Positions 20,153-30,110 are shown, counted from the first letter of the stretch. The stretch is DNA of 64,000 nucleotides from Pseudogemmobacter lacusdianii (GCF_030848395.1 NZ_JAVDBT010000001.1:295274-359273); one strand, 5' to 3'. The notes: generated by a model from the sequence alone, not told the origin. Made by a program: numbers and translations.

Positions 20153-21913
20153 ATGAGCCAGACCCCCGACCCATCGCTGGAAGAGACCCGCCAAGGCTTG
20201 CCCTGGCGGGTTAAGCTGGTGATTGGCCTGCTGCTTTTGCTGGCGGCCAGCGTGGTGTTGATCACCAACAGATGGCTTTCCGAACGTTTTACCGATGACA
20301 CGCGCAACCGGGCCGAAGTCCGCTTGGCGCTGAACACCGGTTATCTGATGTCTGAACTCCAGCGGACCTCGGTTGTTCCGCTGCTTTTGTCGCGCGACCC
20401 CGATTTGATCGCGGCACTGCGCGTGGCGCAATATTCCCAGACCACCGCCAAACTGATCGCGCTGCAATCCGAGATTGCGGTGGCCTCGATCCAGCTCTTG
20501 GACGGGGACGGCAGGGTGGTGGGGGCGACCAACCGCAACCTCTTGGGCACCTCGCACCGCAACGACCCGGCTTTTGTCGATGCGCAGCGCGCCAAGGATA
20601 CGATCTTCACCGCCTCACGCCGGGAGGCTGGCGGCTTTGACTTCACCTATTCGCGGGCGCTGCGGGCCGATGGCAAAGTGCTGGGCGTGATCGTCGTTTC
20701 CGTCGATCTGATGAAATACGAACGCACTTGGGCCGGTCTGCAAGACGCCGTGCTCGTCACCGACAGCGAAGGCACCGTGATCTTGGCGACCGAGCCGGTT
20801 TGGCGCGGTCAAAGTATGGAAAAGGCGCTTGAGGCGCGCGATCCGCCCTCGGCCATCCAGCGCGCGCTTTCGGCCACGAAGGGTTGGGCGCAAAGTCCGC
20901 CCGATGCCTATGTGCATGGCGAGGCGGTGATGCGGACCGAAACCCGCGTGCCCTTCCGAGGCTGGCGCATCTTCACCTTCACCGCTTACGATTCGGTGCG
21001 CGAAAAGGTGAACGGCATTTTGGCGCTGGAAATCATGGGCTTTGCCATTCTCATGGCGTTGACCTTCTACTTTCTGTCGCGTCGCGCTTGGCAGCGTTCG
21101 GTCGGGTTCCAAAAGGAATCGGCCGAGCTGCGCTTGCTGAACGCGCGGCTGCAGCGCGCGATTGCCGAGCGCGAGAAGGTGCAAAAAGACCTTGAGGTGG
21201 CCGAGCAAACCCTTGCGCAATCGTCGAAACTTGCCGCCTTGGGCGAGATGTCGGCGGCTGTCAGCCATGAGCTGAACCAACCGCTTGCCGCGATGAAAAC
21301 CTATCTCGCAGGGGCGCGGCTTTTGTTGCAGCGCCGCCGCCCGGAAGAGGCCTTGTCCTCCTTCCAGCGCATCGATGATTTGATCGAGCGGATGGGCGCG
21401 ATCACCCGCCAGCTGAAATCCTACGCCCGAAAGGGGGGAGAGGCCTTTGAGCCGGTGGATCTGCGCGCCTCGATCTCTTCGGCTTTGTCGATGATGGAAC
21501 CGCAGCTGAAAGCCCGCGTTGTGAAGATCTCGCGCGCTTTGCCGCGCCAGCCGGTGCTGGTGATGGCGGATCGCATTCGGCTGGAACAGGTGATCATCAA
21601 CTTGCTGCGCAACGCGCTTGACGCCACCAAAGACCAAACCGCTCCTCAGATCGATCTGCTTTTGGCGGCGGGCGAGACGGCGACGCTCTCGGTGCGCGAC
21701 AATGGTCACGGCATTGGCGAGTTGGGCAGTATTTTTGAGCCGTTCTACACCACGAAGAAGCCCGGCGAAGGCGTCGGACTTGGACTGGCGATCTCTTCGG
21801 GGATCGTGACGGATCTGGGCGGCCGTCTGACGGCCCGCAACGCCGAGGAAGGGGGCGCGGTCTTTGAGATGCAGTTGCCGATCCTTGGTCGCAAACAAGA
21901 AGCAGCAGAATAA
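20153..21913 (+). CDS. dctB: DctB-like sensor histidine kinase
   Basis: Membrane sensor kinase of the DctB type, which detects C4-dicarboxylates through a periplasmic double-PAS domain. 586 residues: membrane helix at about 24-41, periplasmic sensor (AVASIQLLDGDGRVVGATN, RADGKVLGVIVVSVDL), second helix near 290-310, coiled coil, phosphoacceptor histidine in AVSHELNQP near 371, and an ATPase domain with DNGHGI and GLGLAIS. The response regulator gene follows after 12 bases. No dctPQM transporter is nearby, so the ligand is not proven. Confidence 0.88.
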   Translation: MSQTPDPSLEETRQGLPWRVKLVIGLLLLLAASVVLITNRWLSERFTDDTRNRAEVRLALNTGYLMSELQRTSVVPLLLSRDPDLIAALRVAQYSQTTAKLIALQSEIAVASIQLLDGDGRVVGATNRNLLGTSHRNDPAFVDAQRAKDTIFTASRREAGGFDFTYSRALRADGKVLGVIVVSVDLMKYERTWAGLQDAVLVTDSEGTVILATEPVWRGQSMEKALEARDPPSAIQRALSATKGWAQSPPDAYVHGEAVMRTETRVPFRGWRIFTFTAYDSVREKVNGILALEIMGFAILMALTFYFLSRRAWQRSVGFQKESAELRLLNARLQRAIAEREKVQKDLEVAEQTLAQSSKLAALGEMSAAVSHELNQPLAAMKTYLAGARLLLQRRRPEEALSSFQRIDDLIERMGAITRQLKSYARKGGEAFEPVDLRASISSALSMMEPQLKARVVKISRALPRQPVLVMADRIRLEQVIINLLRNALDATKDQTAPQIDLLLAAGETATLSVRDNGHGIGELGSIFEPFYTTKKPGEGVGLGLAISSGIVTDLGGRLTARNAEEGGAVFEMQLPILGRKQEAAE

Positions 21914-21925
21914 GGAAGACCCCGC

Positions 21926-23254
21926 ATGGCGCGTGCAATGAAGGTGGCGATTGTTGATGACGAGGCGGACATGCGCGCCTCGATCAGCCAATGGCTGGCC
22001 CTTTCGGGCTTTGACACCGAGACTTACGCCAGCGCTGAAGAGGCGTTGAAGGCCATTGGCCCCGAGTTTCCGGGCGTGGTGGTCAGCGATATCAAAATGC
22101 CCGGCATGGATGGGATGGCGTTTCTGAAACGCCTGATGTCTCAAGATTCCGGCCTTCCGGTCATCATGATCACCGGCCATGGCGATGTGCCAATGGCGGT
22201 TGAGGCAATGCGGGTTGGCGCGTTTGATTTTCTGGAAAAGCCCTTCAACCCCGACCGGATGACCGAGCTTGCCAAAAAAGCCACGCAGAACCGCCGCATG
22301 ACCTTGGACAACCGCGCTTTGCGGCGTGAATTGTCGGATGGCTCTTCGATCATGAACAAGCTGGTGGGCTCGTCCCCAGCGATGGAGCGGCTGCGCGAGG
22401 ATATCCTTGATCTCGGCCAAGCCGACAGCCATGTGCTGATCGATGGCGAAACTGGCACCGGCAAGACGCTGGTGGCGCATGCTTTGCATGCCGTGGGGCC
22501 GCGCGCTTCGAAGAAATTCGTCACCATCTCTTGCGCGGCTTGGTCGGAAGATCAGCTTGCGGCCAAGCTTTTCGGCCCGGCCGAGGATGGCACCATCCCG
22601 CTGGTCGAAGAGGCTCGTGGCGGCACGCTTTGCCTTGAGGATATCGAGGCGCTGCCCAATGCTCTGCAAGCGCGGCTTTTGACCTTCATCAACGAACAAG
22701 GTGTCCCGCCCGAGACCCGGATCATCGCGATCTGCAACCAACATGCGCCGGATATGACGCTGGAGCAGACGCTGCGGCAGGATCTCTTCTACCGTTTGGG
22801 CGCGATGACCATCGTGCTGCCGCCTTTGCGCGCACGCGGCGAGGATATCTTGCAGCTCTTCACCCGGCTGTCCGAGCAATTCTCGGAAGAATATGGCTGC
22901 GACGCGCCGCAGGTCACCGCGCAAGAGGCGGCTCAGCTGCTGCAAGCGCCTTGGCCCGGCAATGTCCGTCAGCTGGTCAATATCGCCGAACGCGCTGTGC
23001 TGCAAAACCGCCGCGGCTCGGGCTCGATCGCCTCGCTTTTGATGGCGGATAACGAGGCCTCGGGCCCGGCGCTCACCACCGAGGGCAAGCCCCTGAAAGA
23101 TTACGTCGAAGCCTTCGAGCGGATGTTGATCGACAATACCATGCGCCGCCACAAGGGCAGCATCGTTGCGGTGATGGAAGAGCTTTGCCTGCCGCGCCGC
23201 ACCTTGAACGAGAAAATGGCGAAATACGCGCTGCAACGCTCGGACTACACCTAA
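21926..23254 (+). CDS. dctD: DctD-like response regulator lacking the sigma-54 GAFTGA motif
   Basis: 442 residues: receiver domain with VVDDEADMR and phosphoacceptor aspartate in VVSDIKMPG; AAA+ domain with Walker A GETGTGKT near 173-180; C-terminal Fis-like HTH (RRTLNEKMAKY). The loop between these that normally reads ELFGHEAGAFTGA is replaced by KLFGPAEDGTIPLVEEA, and Walker B reads TLCLEDIE rather than TLFLDEIE. The motif that contacts sigma-54 is therefore missing, so it may act on another sigma factor. The R-finger region FYRLGAM is present. Confidence 0.88.
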   Translation: MARAMKVAIVDDEADMRASISQWLALSGFDTETYASAEEALKAIGPEFPGVVVSDIKMPGMDGMAFLKRLMSQDSGLPVIMITGHGDVPMAVEAMRVGAFDFLEKPFNPDRMTELAKKATQNRRMTLDNRALRRELSDGSSIMNKLVGSSPAMERLREDILDLGQADSHVLIDGETGTGKTLVAHALHAVGPRASKKFVTISCAAWSEDQLAAKLFGPAEDGTIPLVEEARGGTLCLEDIEALPNALQARLLTFINEQGVPPETRIIAICNQHAPDMTLEQTLRQDLFYRLGAMTIVLPPLRARGEDILQLFTRLSEQFSEEYGCDAPQVTAQEAAQLLQAPWPGNVRQLVNIAERAVLQNRRGSGSIASLLMADNEASGPALTTEGKPLKDYVEAFERMLIDNTMRRHKGSIVAVMEELCLPRRTLNEKMAKYALQRSDYT

Positions 23255-23372
23255 GTTCAAACCGCCGGGGCGCTCTTGCCGCATCCCGGCGGCTTGCGTT
23301 GTCATATAATGGTGATCTTTTTGTGCCATTCTTGGCGAGGGTCTCGTGTAGGTCTGAGTGAGGCAGGGCGTT

Positions 23373-24284
23373 ATGGAAGATCTGAGCGGCGCGGAAGAAT
23401 GGTTGGCGGAAGAGCTGGCCGAGCTTTTGGGCGAAGGTCATGAGCTTGAGCTGGACGACCCGGTTCTGGCCCGTGAAATCCAGCGCATCTACCGCGAGGG
23501 CGCGCCGGAGACGATGGATCGGCAGGTCTATTTCCGTGCGCTCTTCCAGTTGCAATCCGAGCTGATCAAGCTGCAAGACTGGGTGCAGCACCACAAAAAG
23601 AAAGTGGTGGTGCTGTTTGAGGGCCGCGATGCCGCCGGCAAGGGCGGGGTGATCAAGCGCATCACCCAGCGGCTGAACCCGCGTGTGGTGCGTGAAGTGG
23701 CGCTGCCGGCCCCTTCGGACCGCGAAAAGAGCCAATGGTATTTCCAGCGCTATGTGCCGCATCTGCCGGCAGGCGGCGAGATCGTGCTCTTTGACCGCAG
23801 TTGGTACAACCGCGCCGGGGTCGAGCGGGTGATGGGCTTTGCGGATGAGCAACAAGTGGAAGATTTCTTCCGTGATGTGCCCGAGTTTGAGCGGATGCTG
23901 GTCCGCTCGGGCATCATTTTGGTGAAATACTGGTTCTCGATCACCGATCAAGAACAGCAATTGCGCTTCTTGATGCGCATCCATAACCCGATGAAGCAGT
24001 GGAAACTGTCGCCAATGGATCTGCAGGCGCGGGTGCGGTGGGAGCAATATACCAAAGCCAAGGAAGAGATGTTTGCCCGCTCAAACATCCCCGAAGCACC
24101 GTGGTATATTGTTGAGGGCAATGACAAAAAGCGCGCGCGGCTGAACTGCATCGCGCATCTTTTGTCGCAAGTGCCCTATGCCCCGGTCCCGCATGACGAG
24201 ATCAGCCTGCCAGACCGGGTGTTCAACCCAAATTACGAACGCGCGGTTCTGCCCGAAGGACTCTACGTTCCATCAAAATATTGA
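23373..24284 (+). CDS. ppk2: Polyphosphate kinase 2
   Basis: PPK2 family enzyme transferring phosphate between polyphosphate and nucleotides. 303 residues from ATG 23373, a normal single-domain length. Walker A FEGRDAAGKGG near residue 80, lid-region arginines, and Walker B FDRSWYNRAGVERVMGF. The extra upstream codons in frame (GTG at 23358) are unlikely to be used. Monocistronic by spacing. Confidence 0.94.
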   Translation: MEDLSGAEEWLAEELAELLGEGHELELDDPVLAREIQRIYREGAPETMDRQVYFRALFQLQSELIKLQDWVQHHKKKVVVLFEGRDAAGKGGVIKRITQRLNPRVVREVALPAPSDREKSQWYFQRYVPHLPAGGEIVLFDRSWYNRAGVERVMGFADEQQVEDFFRDVPEFERMLVRSGIILVKYWFSITDQEQQLRFLMRIHNPMKQWKLSPMDLQARVRWEQYTKAKEEMFARSNIPEAPWYIVEGNDKKRARLNCIAHLLSQVPYAPVPHDEISLPDRVFNPNYERAVLPEGLYVPSKY

Positions 24285-24730
24285 TTTTTGCGGATGGACA
24301 ACCTCAGATTGTAGAGGCTTGGTCGCGCAGCGCCGAAAAACGCTGTTGTGTTTGATGGCCTTCTGCACCTATGTTTCAGGCAAGGTGCATCTGCACCCGA
24401 CGAATTCTCCGCCCCGGGCCCGGCATCGCTGTCTGTCGCCGAAGGCGGTCGGATCGGCCTTTCGACAAAGGCTGTACGTATAGCCCAGTTCCGCCAGCGA
24501 CGGAGCGGGCCTCGTGAACGGGCCTTGCCAAGGCAGGGCCATGGTGTGAACGCGATGGATCGCGCGCTGCAGTTGACGGATGAAAAGGGGCTGCCTTTGG
24601 GCATTTCCCCTGTTTTCGTGCCCGCTGCCGCGCTGATGGATCCCGCACAGACAAGCCGCCCTCCTCTCGTATTTAGCTGCGCCGCCTTGCGGGGCAGAGC
24701 GGGTTCGGGGCCGGGGCGCAGTGGAAATCA
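24285..24730 (+). promoter_or_regulatory. Long leader region upstream of RNase E
   Basis: 446 bases without a convincing gene. It holds several GC-rich inverted repeats (for example GCCGAAGGCGG...CCGCC and GGGCCTTGCC...GGCAGGGCC). RNase E mRNAs usually have long structured leaders through which the enzyme controls its own level; a similar role here is inference from position. Confidence 0.45.
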
Positions 24731-27538
24731 ATGTCCAAAAAGATGCTCATCGACGCCACGCATGCGGAAGAAACCCGCGTTGTCGTGGTCGACGGAAACA
24801 AGGTCGAAGAATTCGACTTTGAAACACTAAACAAGCGCCAACTGGCCGGAAATATCTATCTGGCCAAGGTGACGCGGGTCGAACCCTCGCTGCAAGCGGC
24901 GTTCGTGGATTACGGTGGCAATCGCCACGGCTTCTTGGCTTTCGCCGAGATTCACCCCGATTATTACCAAATTCCGGTCGCCGACCGCAAAGCCCTGCTC
25001 GATGAAGAGCGTCAGGCCGCGCGAGAGGAAGAGGAAGAAGAGAACCGCCGCGACCGTCGCAAGCAGCGTCCACGCCCCGCGCCGAAAGCCGCCGCGATCA
25101 GCGAAGCTGATCCCGTGGTCACGGCAGCGGTCGAAGTCTCGGGCATGGAAGTCGTCGATCTGCATGAGGATGCAGAAGGGGATGTCGTTGACGCGCTGGT
25201 CACCGATCTAAGCCTTGACGAGGCAGCTGTCGAAGGTGGCGCGCCCGAAGTCGACACCGCCGAGCTGGATGCGGCAGAGGCGGGTGACGCTGGCACTGGC
25301 GACACCGAAGACAAAGCCGGCGACCATGCCTCGGACAGCGATGATGAGATTGAATCCATCGCCGAAGAAGATGTCGCCGAAGAGATCTCGGCCCCGCGCC
25401 GCACCCCCCGCGCGCGCCGCTACAAAATCCAAGAGGTGATCAAGGTCCGGCAGATCATGCTGGTCCAAGTCGTCAAAGAAGAGCGCGGCAACAAGGGCGC
25501 TGCGCTGACCACCTATCTCTCGCTGGCTGGCCGTTACTGCGTCTTGATGCCGAACACCGCACGGGGCGGTGGCATCAGCCGCAAGATCACCCAAGCCGCC
25601 GACCGCAAGAAGCTCAAAGAGATTGCTGGTGAGATGGAGGTGCCGGAAGGTGCTGGCCTCATCATCCGCACGGCGGGTGCCAAGCGCACCAAGCCCGAGA
25701 TCAAGCGCGACTACGAATACCTGATGCGTTTGTGGGAGCAGATCCGCGAGCTGACGATGAAGAGCATCGCGCCCGCCAAGATCTACGAAGAGGGCGATCT
25801 GATCAAACGCACGATCCGCGACCTCTACAGCCGCGAGATTGAAGAGATTTTGGTCGAAGGCGAAGCGGGCTACCGCACCGCCAAAGACTTCATGCGCATG
25901 ATCATGCCGAGCCACGCCAAGCAGGTGAAGCGCTACGACGAGCCGAACCCGCTCTTCGCCCGCTATCAGGTCGAAAGCTACCTTGGCGGCATGTTCAACC
26001 CGACCGTGCAGCTGAAATCCGGCGGCTATATCGTTATTGGCGTGACCGAAGCTTTGGTTGCGATCGACGTCAACTCGGGCCGGGCCACCAAAGAAGGCTC
26101 GATCGAAGAGACCGCGCTGAAGACCAACCTTGAGGCCTGTGACGAGGTCGCCCGCCAGCTGCGTCTGCGCGATTTGGCCGGTCTGATCGTCATCGACTTC
26201 ATCGATATGGAAGAGCGCAAGAACAACATCGCTGTTGAGAAGCGCCTGAAAGATAAGCTGAAAACCGACCGCGCGCGGATTCAGATTGGCCGTATCTCGG
26301 GCTTTGGCCTGATGGAGATGTCGCGCCAGCGCCTGCGTCCGGGGATGCTGGAATCGACCACGCAGCCTTGCCCGCATTGCCACGGCACCGGGCTGATCCG
26401 CTCGGACGATTCGATGGCCTTGCAGATCCTGCGCGCCTTGGAAGAAGAGGGCACGCGCAAGCGCTCCAAAGAGGTGCTGTTGAAGGCGCCCATTGGCATC
26501 GTCAACTTCCTCATCAACAACAAGCGCGAGCATATCGCCTTGATCGAAGCGCGTTATGCAATGTCGGTGCGGATCGAAGCCGATCCGACGCTGGTTTCGC
26601 CCGACTACGCGATCGAGAAGTTCAAGACCGCGACCCGTGTGGTGCCGGAAACTCCGGTGATCTCGGGCCATGCCGGGCTGATGGGCGCTCCGGTCGATGA
26701 GGATGAAGACGAAGATCTGATCGACGATATCGCCGAAGAGGAAGAGCAGGCCGAAGAGGCAAGCTCGGAAGCTGCGGCCGAGGGCGGTCAGCCGGCGCGC
26801 GAGAATGGCGATGGCAATGGCAAGAAAAAGCGCCGCCGCCGTCGTCGTCGTCGCGGTGGCCGCGATGGTGAGACCAACGGTGAGACCGAAGGCGCAGATT
26901 CCGACGGCGAGGCCGAAGGGGATGACACCGAAGCCGATGCCGCTGGTGAGGTGGTTGCGGCAGAGCCTGTCGCTGAAGCTGCGCCCGAGGCTGAGGCCGC
27001 TCCGAAGAAGCGCGTGACCCGCACCCGCAAGCCGCGCAATGCGGCTGCTGCGAAAGCTGCCCCGGCGGCGGTGACGGCGGAAGCGCCTGCGGTTGAGGCG
27101 GTTGCTGAGGTCGCTGCTGAAGCTCCGGCGGAGGTGGCTCCGGTTGCAGCTGCTCCGGTGGAAGCAGCTCCGGCTGAAGCCGAGCCCGCACCGAAGAAGC
27201 GCGCCTCGCGGGCCCGCAAACCCAAGGTCGAAGTCGCTGCTGTTGAAGCCCCGGCAGCCGAAGCTGAAGCGCCGGCTGCTGTGGAGGCGACCGAAGCCCC
27301 GGTGAAAGCTGCACCGAAGCCGCGCACGCGCGCCAAGGCTCCGGCCAAAGCGAAGGCTGCGGCTGTGACCGAGGCAGCTGTGACCGAAGCAGCGGCACCT
27401 GTTGAGGCTGCTCCGGCGGCAGCCCCGGCACCTGCACCTGCTGCGGCGGAGCCTGCAAAGGTCGAACCCGCTCCGGCAGCCGCGGCTGACGACGCCCCGG
27501 CCAAGCCCCGCCGCACCGGCTGGTGGTCGAAGAAGTAA
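24731..27538 (+). CDS. rne: Ribonuclease E
   Basis: Endoribonuclease and scaffold of the RNA degradosome. 935 residues. The S1 domain is split by an acidic insert at about 90-228, usual in Alphaproteobacteria. The catalytic aspartates are in VAIDVNSG (near 446) and VIDFIDM (near 489); the zinc link CPHCHGTG lies near 548. The C-terminal third is disordered and Ala/Pro/Glu-rich, with a basic KKRRRRRRRR block and repeated KKRxTRxRKP-like motifs likely to bind RNA. Confidence 0.96.
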   Translation: MSKKMLIDATHAEETRVVVVDGNKVEEFDFETLNKRQLAGNIYLAKVTRVEPSLQAAFVDYGGNRHGFLAFAEIHPDYYQIPVADRKALLDEERQAAREEEEEENRRDRRKQRPRPAPKAAAISEADPVVTAAVEVSGMEVVDLHEDAEGDVVDALVTDLSLDEAAVEGGAPEVDTAELDAAEAGDAGTGDTEDKAGDHASDSDDEIESIAEEDVAEEISAPRRTPRARRYKIQEVIKVRQIMLVQVVKEERGNKGAALTTYLSLAGRYCVLMPNTARGGGISRKITQAADRKKLKEIAGEMEVPEGAGLIIRTAGAKRTKPEIKRDYEYLMRLWEQIRELTMKSIAPAKIYEEGDLIKRTIRDLYSREIEEILVEGEAGYRTAKDFMRMIMPSHAKQVKRYDEPNPLFARYQVESYLGGMFNPTVQLKSGGYIVIGVTEALVAIDVNSGRATKEGSIEETALKTNLEACDEVARQLRLRDLAGLIVIDFIDMEERKNNIAVEKRLKDKLKTDRARIQIGRISGFGLMEMSRQRLRPGMLESTTQPCPHCHGTGLIRSDDSMALQILRALEEEGTRKRSKEVLLKAPIGIVNFLINNKREHIALIEARYAMSVRIEADPTLVSPDYAIEKFKTATRVVPETPVISGHAGLMGAPVDEDEDEDLIDDIAEEEEQAEEASSEAAAEGGQPARENGDGNGKKKRRRRRRRRGGRDGETNGETEGADSDGEAEGDDTEADAAGEVVAAEPVAEAAPEAEAAPKKRVTRTRKPRNAAAAKAAPAAVTAEAPAVEAVAEVAAEAPAEVAPVAAAPVEAAPAEAEPAPKKRASRARKPKVEVAAVEAPAAEAEAPAAVEATEAPVKAAPKPRTRAKAPAKAKAAAVTEAAVTEAAAPVEAAPAAAPAPAPAAAEPAKVEPAPAAAADDAPAKPRRTGWWSKK

Positions 27539-27569
27539 GGCTCTGGCCGCGCGCCTAAGCTGAGACAAA

Positions 27570-27604
27570 GAGGGAAGGCAGGGAAACTTGCCTTCCCTTT
27601 TTTC
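27570..27604 (+). terminator. Rho-independent terminator after rne
   Basis: Stem GGGAAGGCA/TGCCTTCCC with loop GGGAAACT and a TTTTTT run. Confidence 0.95.
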
Positions 27605-27640
27605 TATCTCGCATCAACGATCTAAGGTGGTGCTTTGCAC

Positions 27641-27874
27641 TTAACCCGCAGCGCGGATCAGATGCAGGGCGACGCCAGCTTCCTGCCGCATCTCTAGATA
27701 GTCGTGGCCCGCTTGCGCGCAGAAATGCGGCAGATCGATCGCGGCCATCGCATCGGTGGCCCGGACGCAAAGCAACTCGCCCGCCGCCATTGCAGCCAGC
27801 CGCTTGCGCGCCCGCAAGACGGGCAGGGGGCACAAAAGCCCCTCGCAATCCACCATCTGATCCCAATCTGCCAT
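27641..27874 (-). CDS. TusA/SirA-like sulfur carrier protein
   Basis: 77 residues with the TusA fold pattern, including CEGLLCPLPVLRARKRL: the CPxP motif holds the cysteine that carries persulfide sulfur. Partners in this family are cysteine desulfurases or other sulfurtransferases. It is divergent from ccdA with about 140 bases between. Whether it serves tRNA thiolation or another sulfur pathway cannot be told here. Confidence 0.85.
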   Translation of the reverse strand: MADWDQMVDCEGLLCPLPVLRARKRLAAMAAGELLCVRATDAMAAIDLPHFCAQAGHDYLEMRQEAGVALHLIRAAG

Positions 27875-28016
27875 GATGCCGCATAGCGCGCCGCATTGTT
27901 TCAGGCAACTGCTCCCGACTTCGCACCAATGTGACCATCCGTCACCGCAGCCGCGCGCCTTCTTGCGTGACCAAAGCCCTGCACCGCGCTATGACGCGCA
28001 TTGGACAGGAGCCTTT

Positions 28017-28775
28017 ATGCTGGATATCTCGATCATTGATGCGGGCCTTGCGCTGGCCACGCTCTTGGCGCTGCTGGGGGGGCTGTTGTCCTTCCTCTCG
28101 CCTTGCGTTTTGCCGGTGGTGCCGCCCTATCTGGCCTATATCTCTGGCGTCTCTGTCACCGAGATGACCAATGAGCCCGCAGCGCGGCGCAAGATCCTGC
28201 TTCCGGCGGTGTTCTTCGTCATGGGGCTTTCGACGATTTTCCTTCTCTTGGGCTTTTCGGTCTCAAAGCTGGGGATCTTCTTTCTCACCCATCAAGAATG
28301 GTTCAACCGCATCGCCGGGGTGATCGTGATCACCTTTGGTCTGCATTTCCTTGGCGTCATCCGCATCCCGTTCCTGATGCGCGAGGCGCGGATCGATGCG
28401 GGCGATCAGGGCGGCAGTGCTTTTGGGGCCTTCATCCTTGGGCTGGCCTTTGCCGCTGGCTGGACGCCTTGCAACGGGCCGATCCTGTCCGGCATTCTGA
28501 CGATGGTGGCGCGCGAGGCCGATGTCTCGCGCGGGCTTTATCTCATGGCGCTTTACTCGGTCGGCATGGGGCTGCCTTTCCTTCTCTGCGCGCTTTTCAT
28601 CACCCGCGCGATGGGGCTGATGCGCCGCTTGCGTCCGCATATGCGCAAGATCGAAATCGCGATGGGCGGGCTTTTGGTTTTGATGGGCGTTCTCCTTTTC
28701 ACCTCTTCGCTCTCGGTGCTGTCGGGCTGGATGTTGGACGCGATGGAGCGTTTGGGCATCCCCTTGCTGGGATAA
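28017..28775 (+). CDS. ccdA: CcdA-type cytochrome c biogenesis protein
   Basis: Membrane protein that passes reducing power from cytoplasmic thioredoxin to periplasmic thiols for cytochrome c maturation. 252 residues, six helices. The two redox cysteines lie in LSPCVLPVVPP near residue 35 and in GWTPCNGPIL near 155. The ATG at 28017 is chosen over a longer frame because it starts at the conserved N terminus. Confidence 0.93.
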   Translation: MLDISIIDAGLALATLLALLGGLLSFLSPCVLPVVPPYLAYISGVSVTEMTNEPAARRKILLPAVFFVMGLSTIFLLLGFSVSKLGIFFLTHQEWFNRIAGVIVITFGLHFLGVIRIPFLMREARIDAGDQGGSAFGAFILGLAFAAGWTPCNGPILSGILTMVAREADVSRGLYLMALYSVGMGLPFLLCALFITRAMGLMRRLRPHMRKIEIAMGGLLVLMGVLLFTSSLSVLSGWMLDAMERLGIPLLG

Positions 28776-28835
28776 GCCGCAGTTTCGCACCGATCTTGCC
28801 CGTCTTGCCCCTTATCTCTGCCGCAGTTTTCTCGC

Positions 28836-30110
28836 ATGATCGCGGGTATGAGTGGGGCAGGGCAAACTTCTGAGACCAAGGCGAATGGGCAAGGCGCGGC
28901 GGAGCAGTTCCGCCGTCGGGTGTTCTACATCCCGGGCTATGACCCGTTCCACCCCCGCCGTTACCGCGAGCTTTACCGCAAAGAAGGCGCCGATCAGGCC
29001 CGGCTTTCTGGTTATGAACTGAAGCTGACGCCTCTCAGCGGCACCGGCAGTTACAGCTGGCGCAGCGAGAGCGTGATCGAGGGTCGGCAGACCCGGGCTG
29101 AGATATCGGTGCTGGTCTGGTCCGATATCGTCAAACGCTCGATGTCCGAGACGATCCCCGCCACTTACCTGCAACTTTTGCGCACCGCTTGGGCCTATAT
29201 CGGATCGGGCGCGCTGTTTCGGCTGATGCGGTTGCGCAAAGGTCCAATGATTGCAGCGCTTTACCCGATTGTCTTTCTGCTTTTGCAACTGGCTCTGGCG
29301 GTGGGCTTGGCATGGGGCATAGGCGCTGTCTTGGCTCATTTCAGCCATTGGAGCTTTGGGATTGCCGCAGCTGCCGTCACGCTTTGGGCCGTTCTGCGCT
29401 GGTTCCGTGCCAAGGATAACAAGGCCTTCGCCTGGTATCTGATGCATGATTACGCCTTTTCGGCGCAAAATGGTGGCGCCAACCCGCCTGAACTTGAAGC
29501 CCGCATGGCCGAGTTTCGCGCCCAGATCAGCGCGGCTCTGGCGCAAGATTGCGATGAGGTTCTGGTCGTCGGCCATTCCTCGGGCGCGCATCTGGCGATC
29601 TCGATCTTGGCTGATCTTTTGCGGGTGGCCGGGCCGCAGGGCCTGCCCACCCGCCCGCGCTTAAGCTTTCTTTCGCTGGGGCAGGTGGTGCCGATGGTCT
29701 CTTTCCTGCCGAAAGCGCAGCGGCTGCGCCGCGATCTGCGCGACCTTTCCACCGCCAGCCAGATCACATGGGTCGATGTCACCGCCCCGGGCGATGGCTG
29801 CGCCTTTGCGCTTTGCGATCCGGTGGCAGTCAGTGGTATGGCCCCCGAAGGCAAGCTCTGGCCCTTGGTGCTCTCGGCGGCGTTCAGCCAAACGCTATCA
29901 TCTGCCAAACAGGCTGAGCTGAAGCGGCGTTATTTCCGGCTACATTTTCAATACCTCTGCGCCTTTGACGCGCTGCCCGGCACGCAAGGCGATTATGATT
30001 ACTTCGCCGTCACCGCTGGTCCGCTGACCTTGGCCGAACGCTTCCGCAGCCGCGCCCCGTCAAAAAGCCGGATCGAGACGCCGGTGAACCTTTATAGATC
30101 AACCACATGA
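28836..30110 (+). CDS. Membrane-associated alpha/beta-hydrolase-like protein
   Basis: 424 residues. Two hydrophobic helices near residues 145-190 split an N-terminal part (VFYIPGYDPFHPRRYRELY) from a C-terminal part with a lipase-like nucleophile elbow VVGHSSGAH near 245. This fits a serine hydrolase anchored to the membrane, but the acid and histidine of a triad are not certain. An ATG at 28848 is an alternative start. The end overlaps the P450 ATG by four bases (ATGA), so the two are probably made together. Confidence 0.75.
   Translation: MIAGMSGAGQTSETKANGQGAAEQFRRRVFYIPGYDPFHPRRYRELYRKEGADQARLSGYELKLTPLSGTGSYSWRSESVIEGRQTRAEISVLVWSDIVKRSMSETIPATYLQLLRTAWAYIGSGALFRLMRLRKGPMIAALYPIVFLLLQLALAVGLAWGIGAVLAHFSHWSFGIAAAAVTLWAVLRWFRAKDNKAFAWYLMHDYAFSAQNGGANPPELEARMAEFRAQISAALAQDCDEVLVVGHSSGAHLAISILADLLRVAGPQGLPTRPRLSFLSLGQVVPMVSFLPKAQRLRRDLRDLSTASQITWVDVTAPGDGCAFALCDPVAVSGMAPEGKLWPLVLSAAFSQTLSSAKQAELKRRYFRLHFQYLCAFDALPGTQGDYDYFAVTAGPLTLAERFRSRAPSKSRIETPVNLYRSTT

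Noticed and set aside
20615..23329. Very long minus-strand open frame opposite dctB and dctD
   Set aside because: The + strand genes have full kinase and regulator motifs; the opposite frame has no motif and no ribosome binding site.
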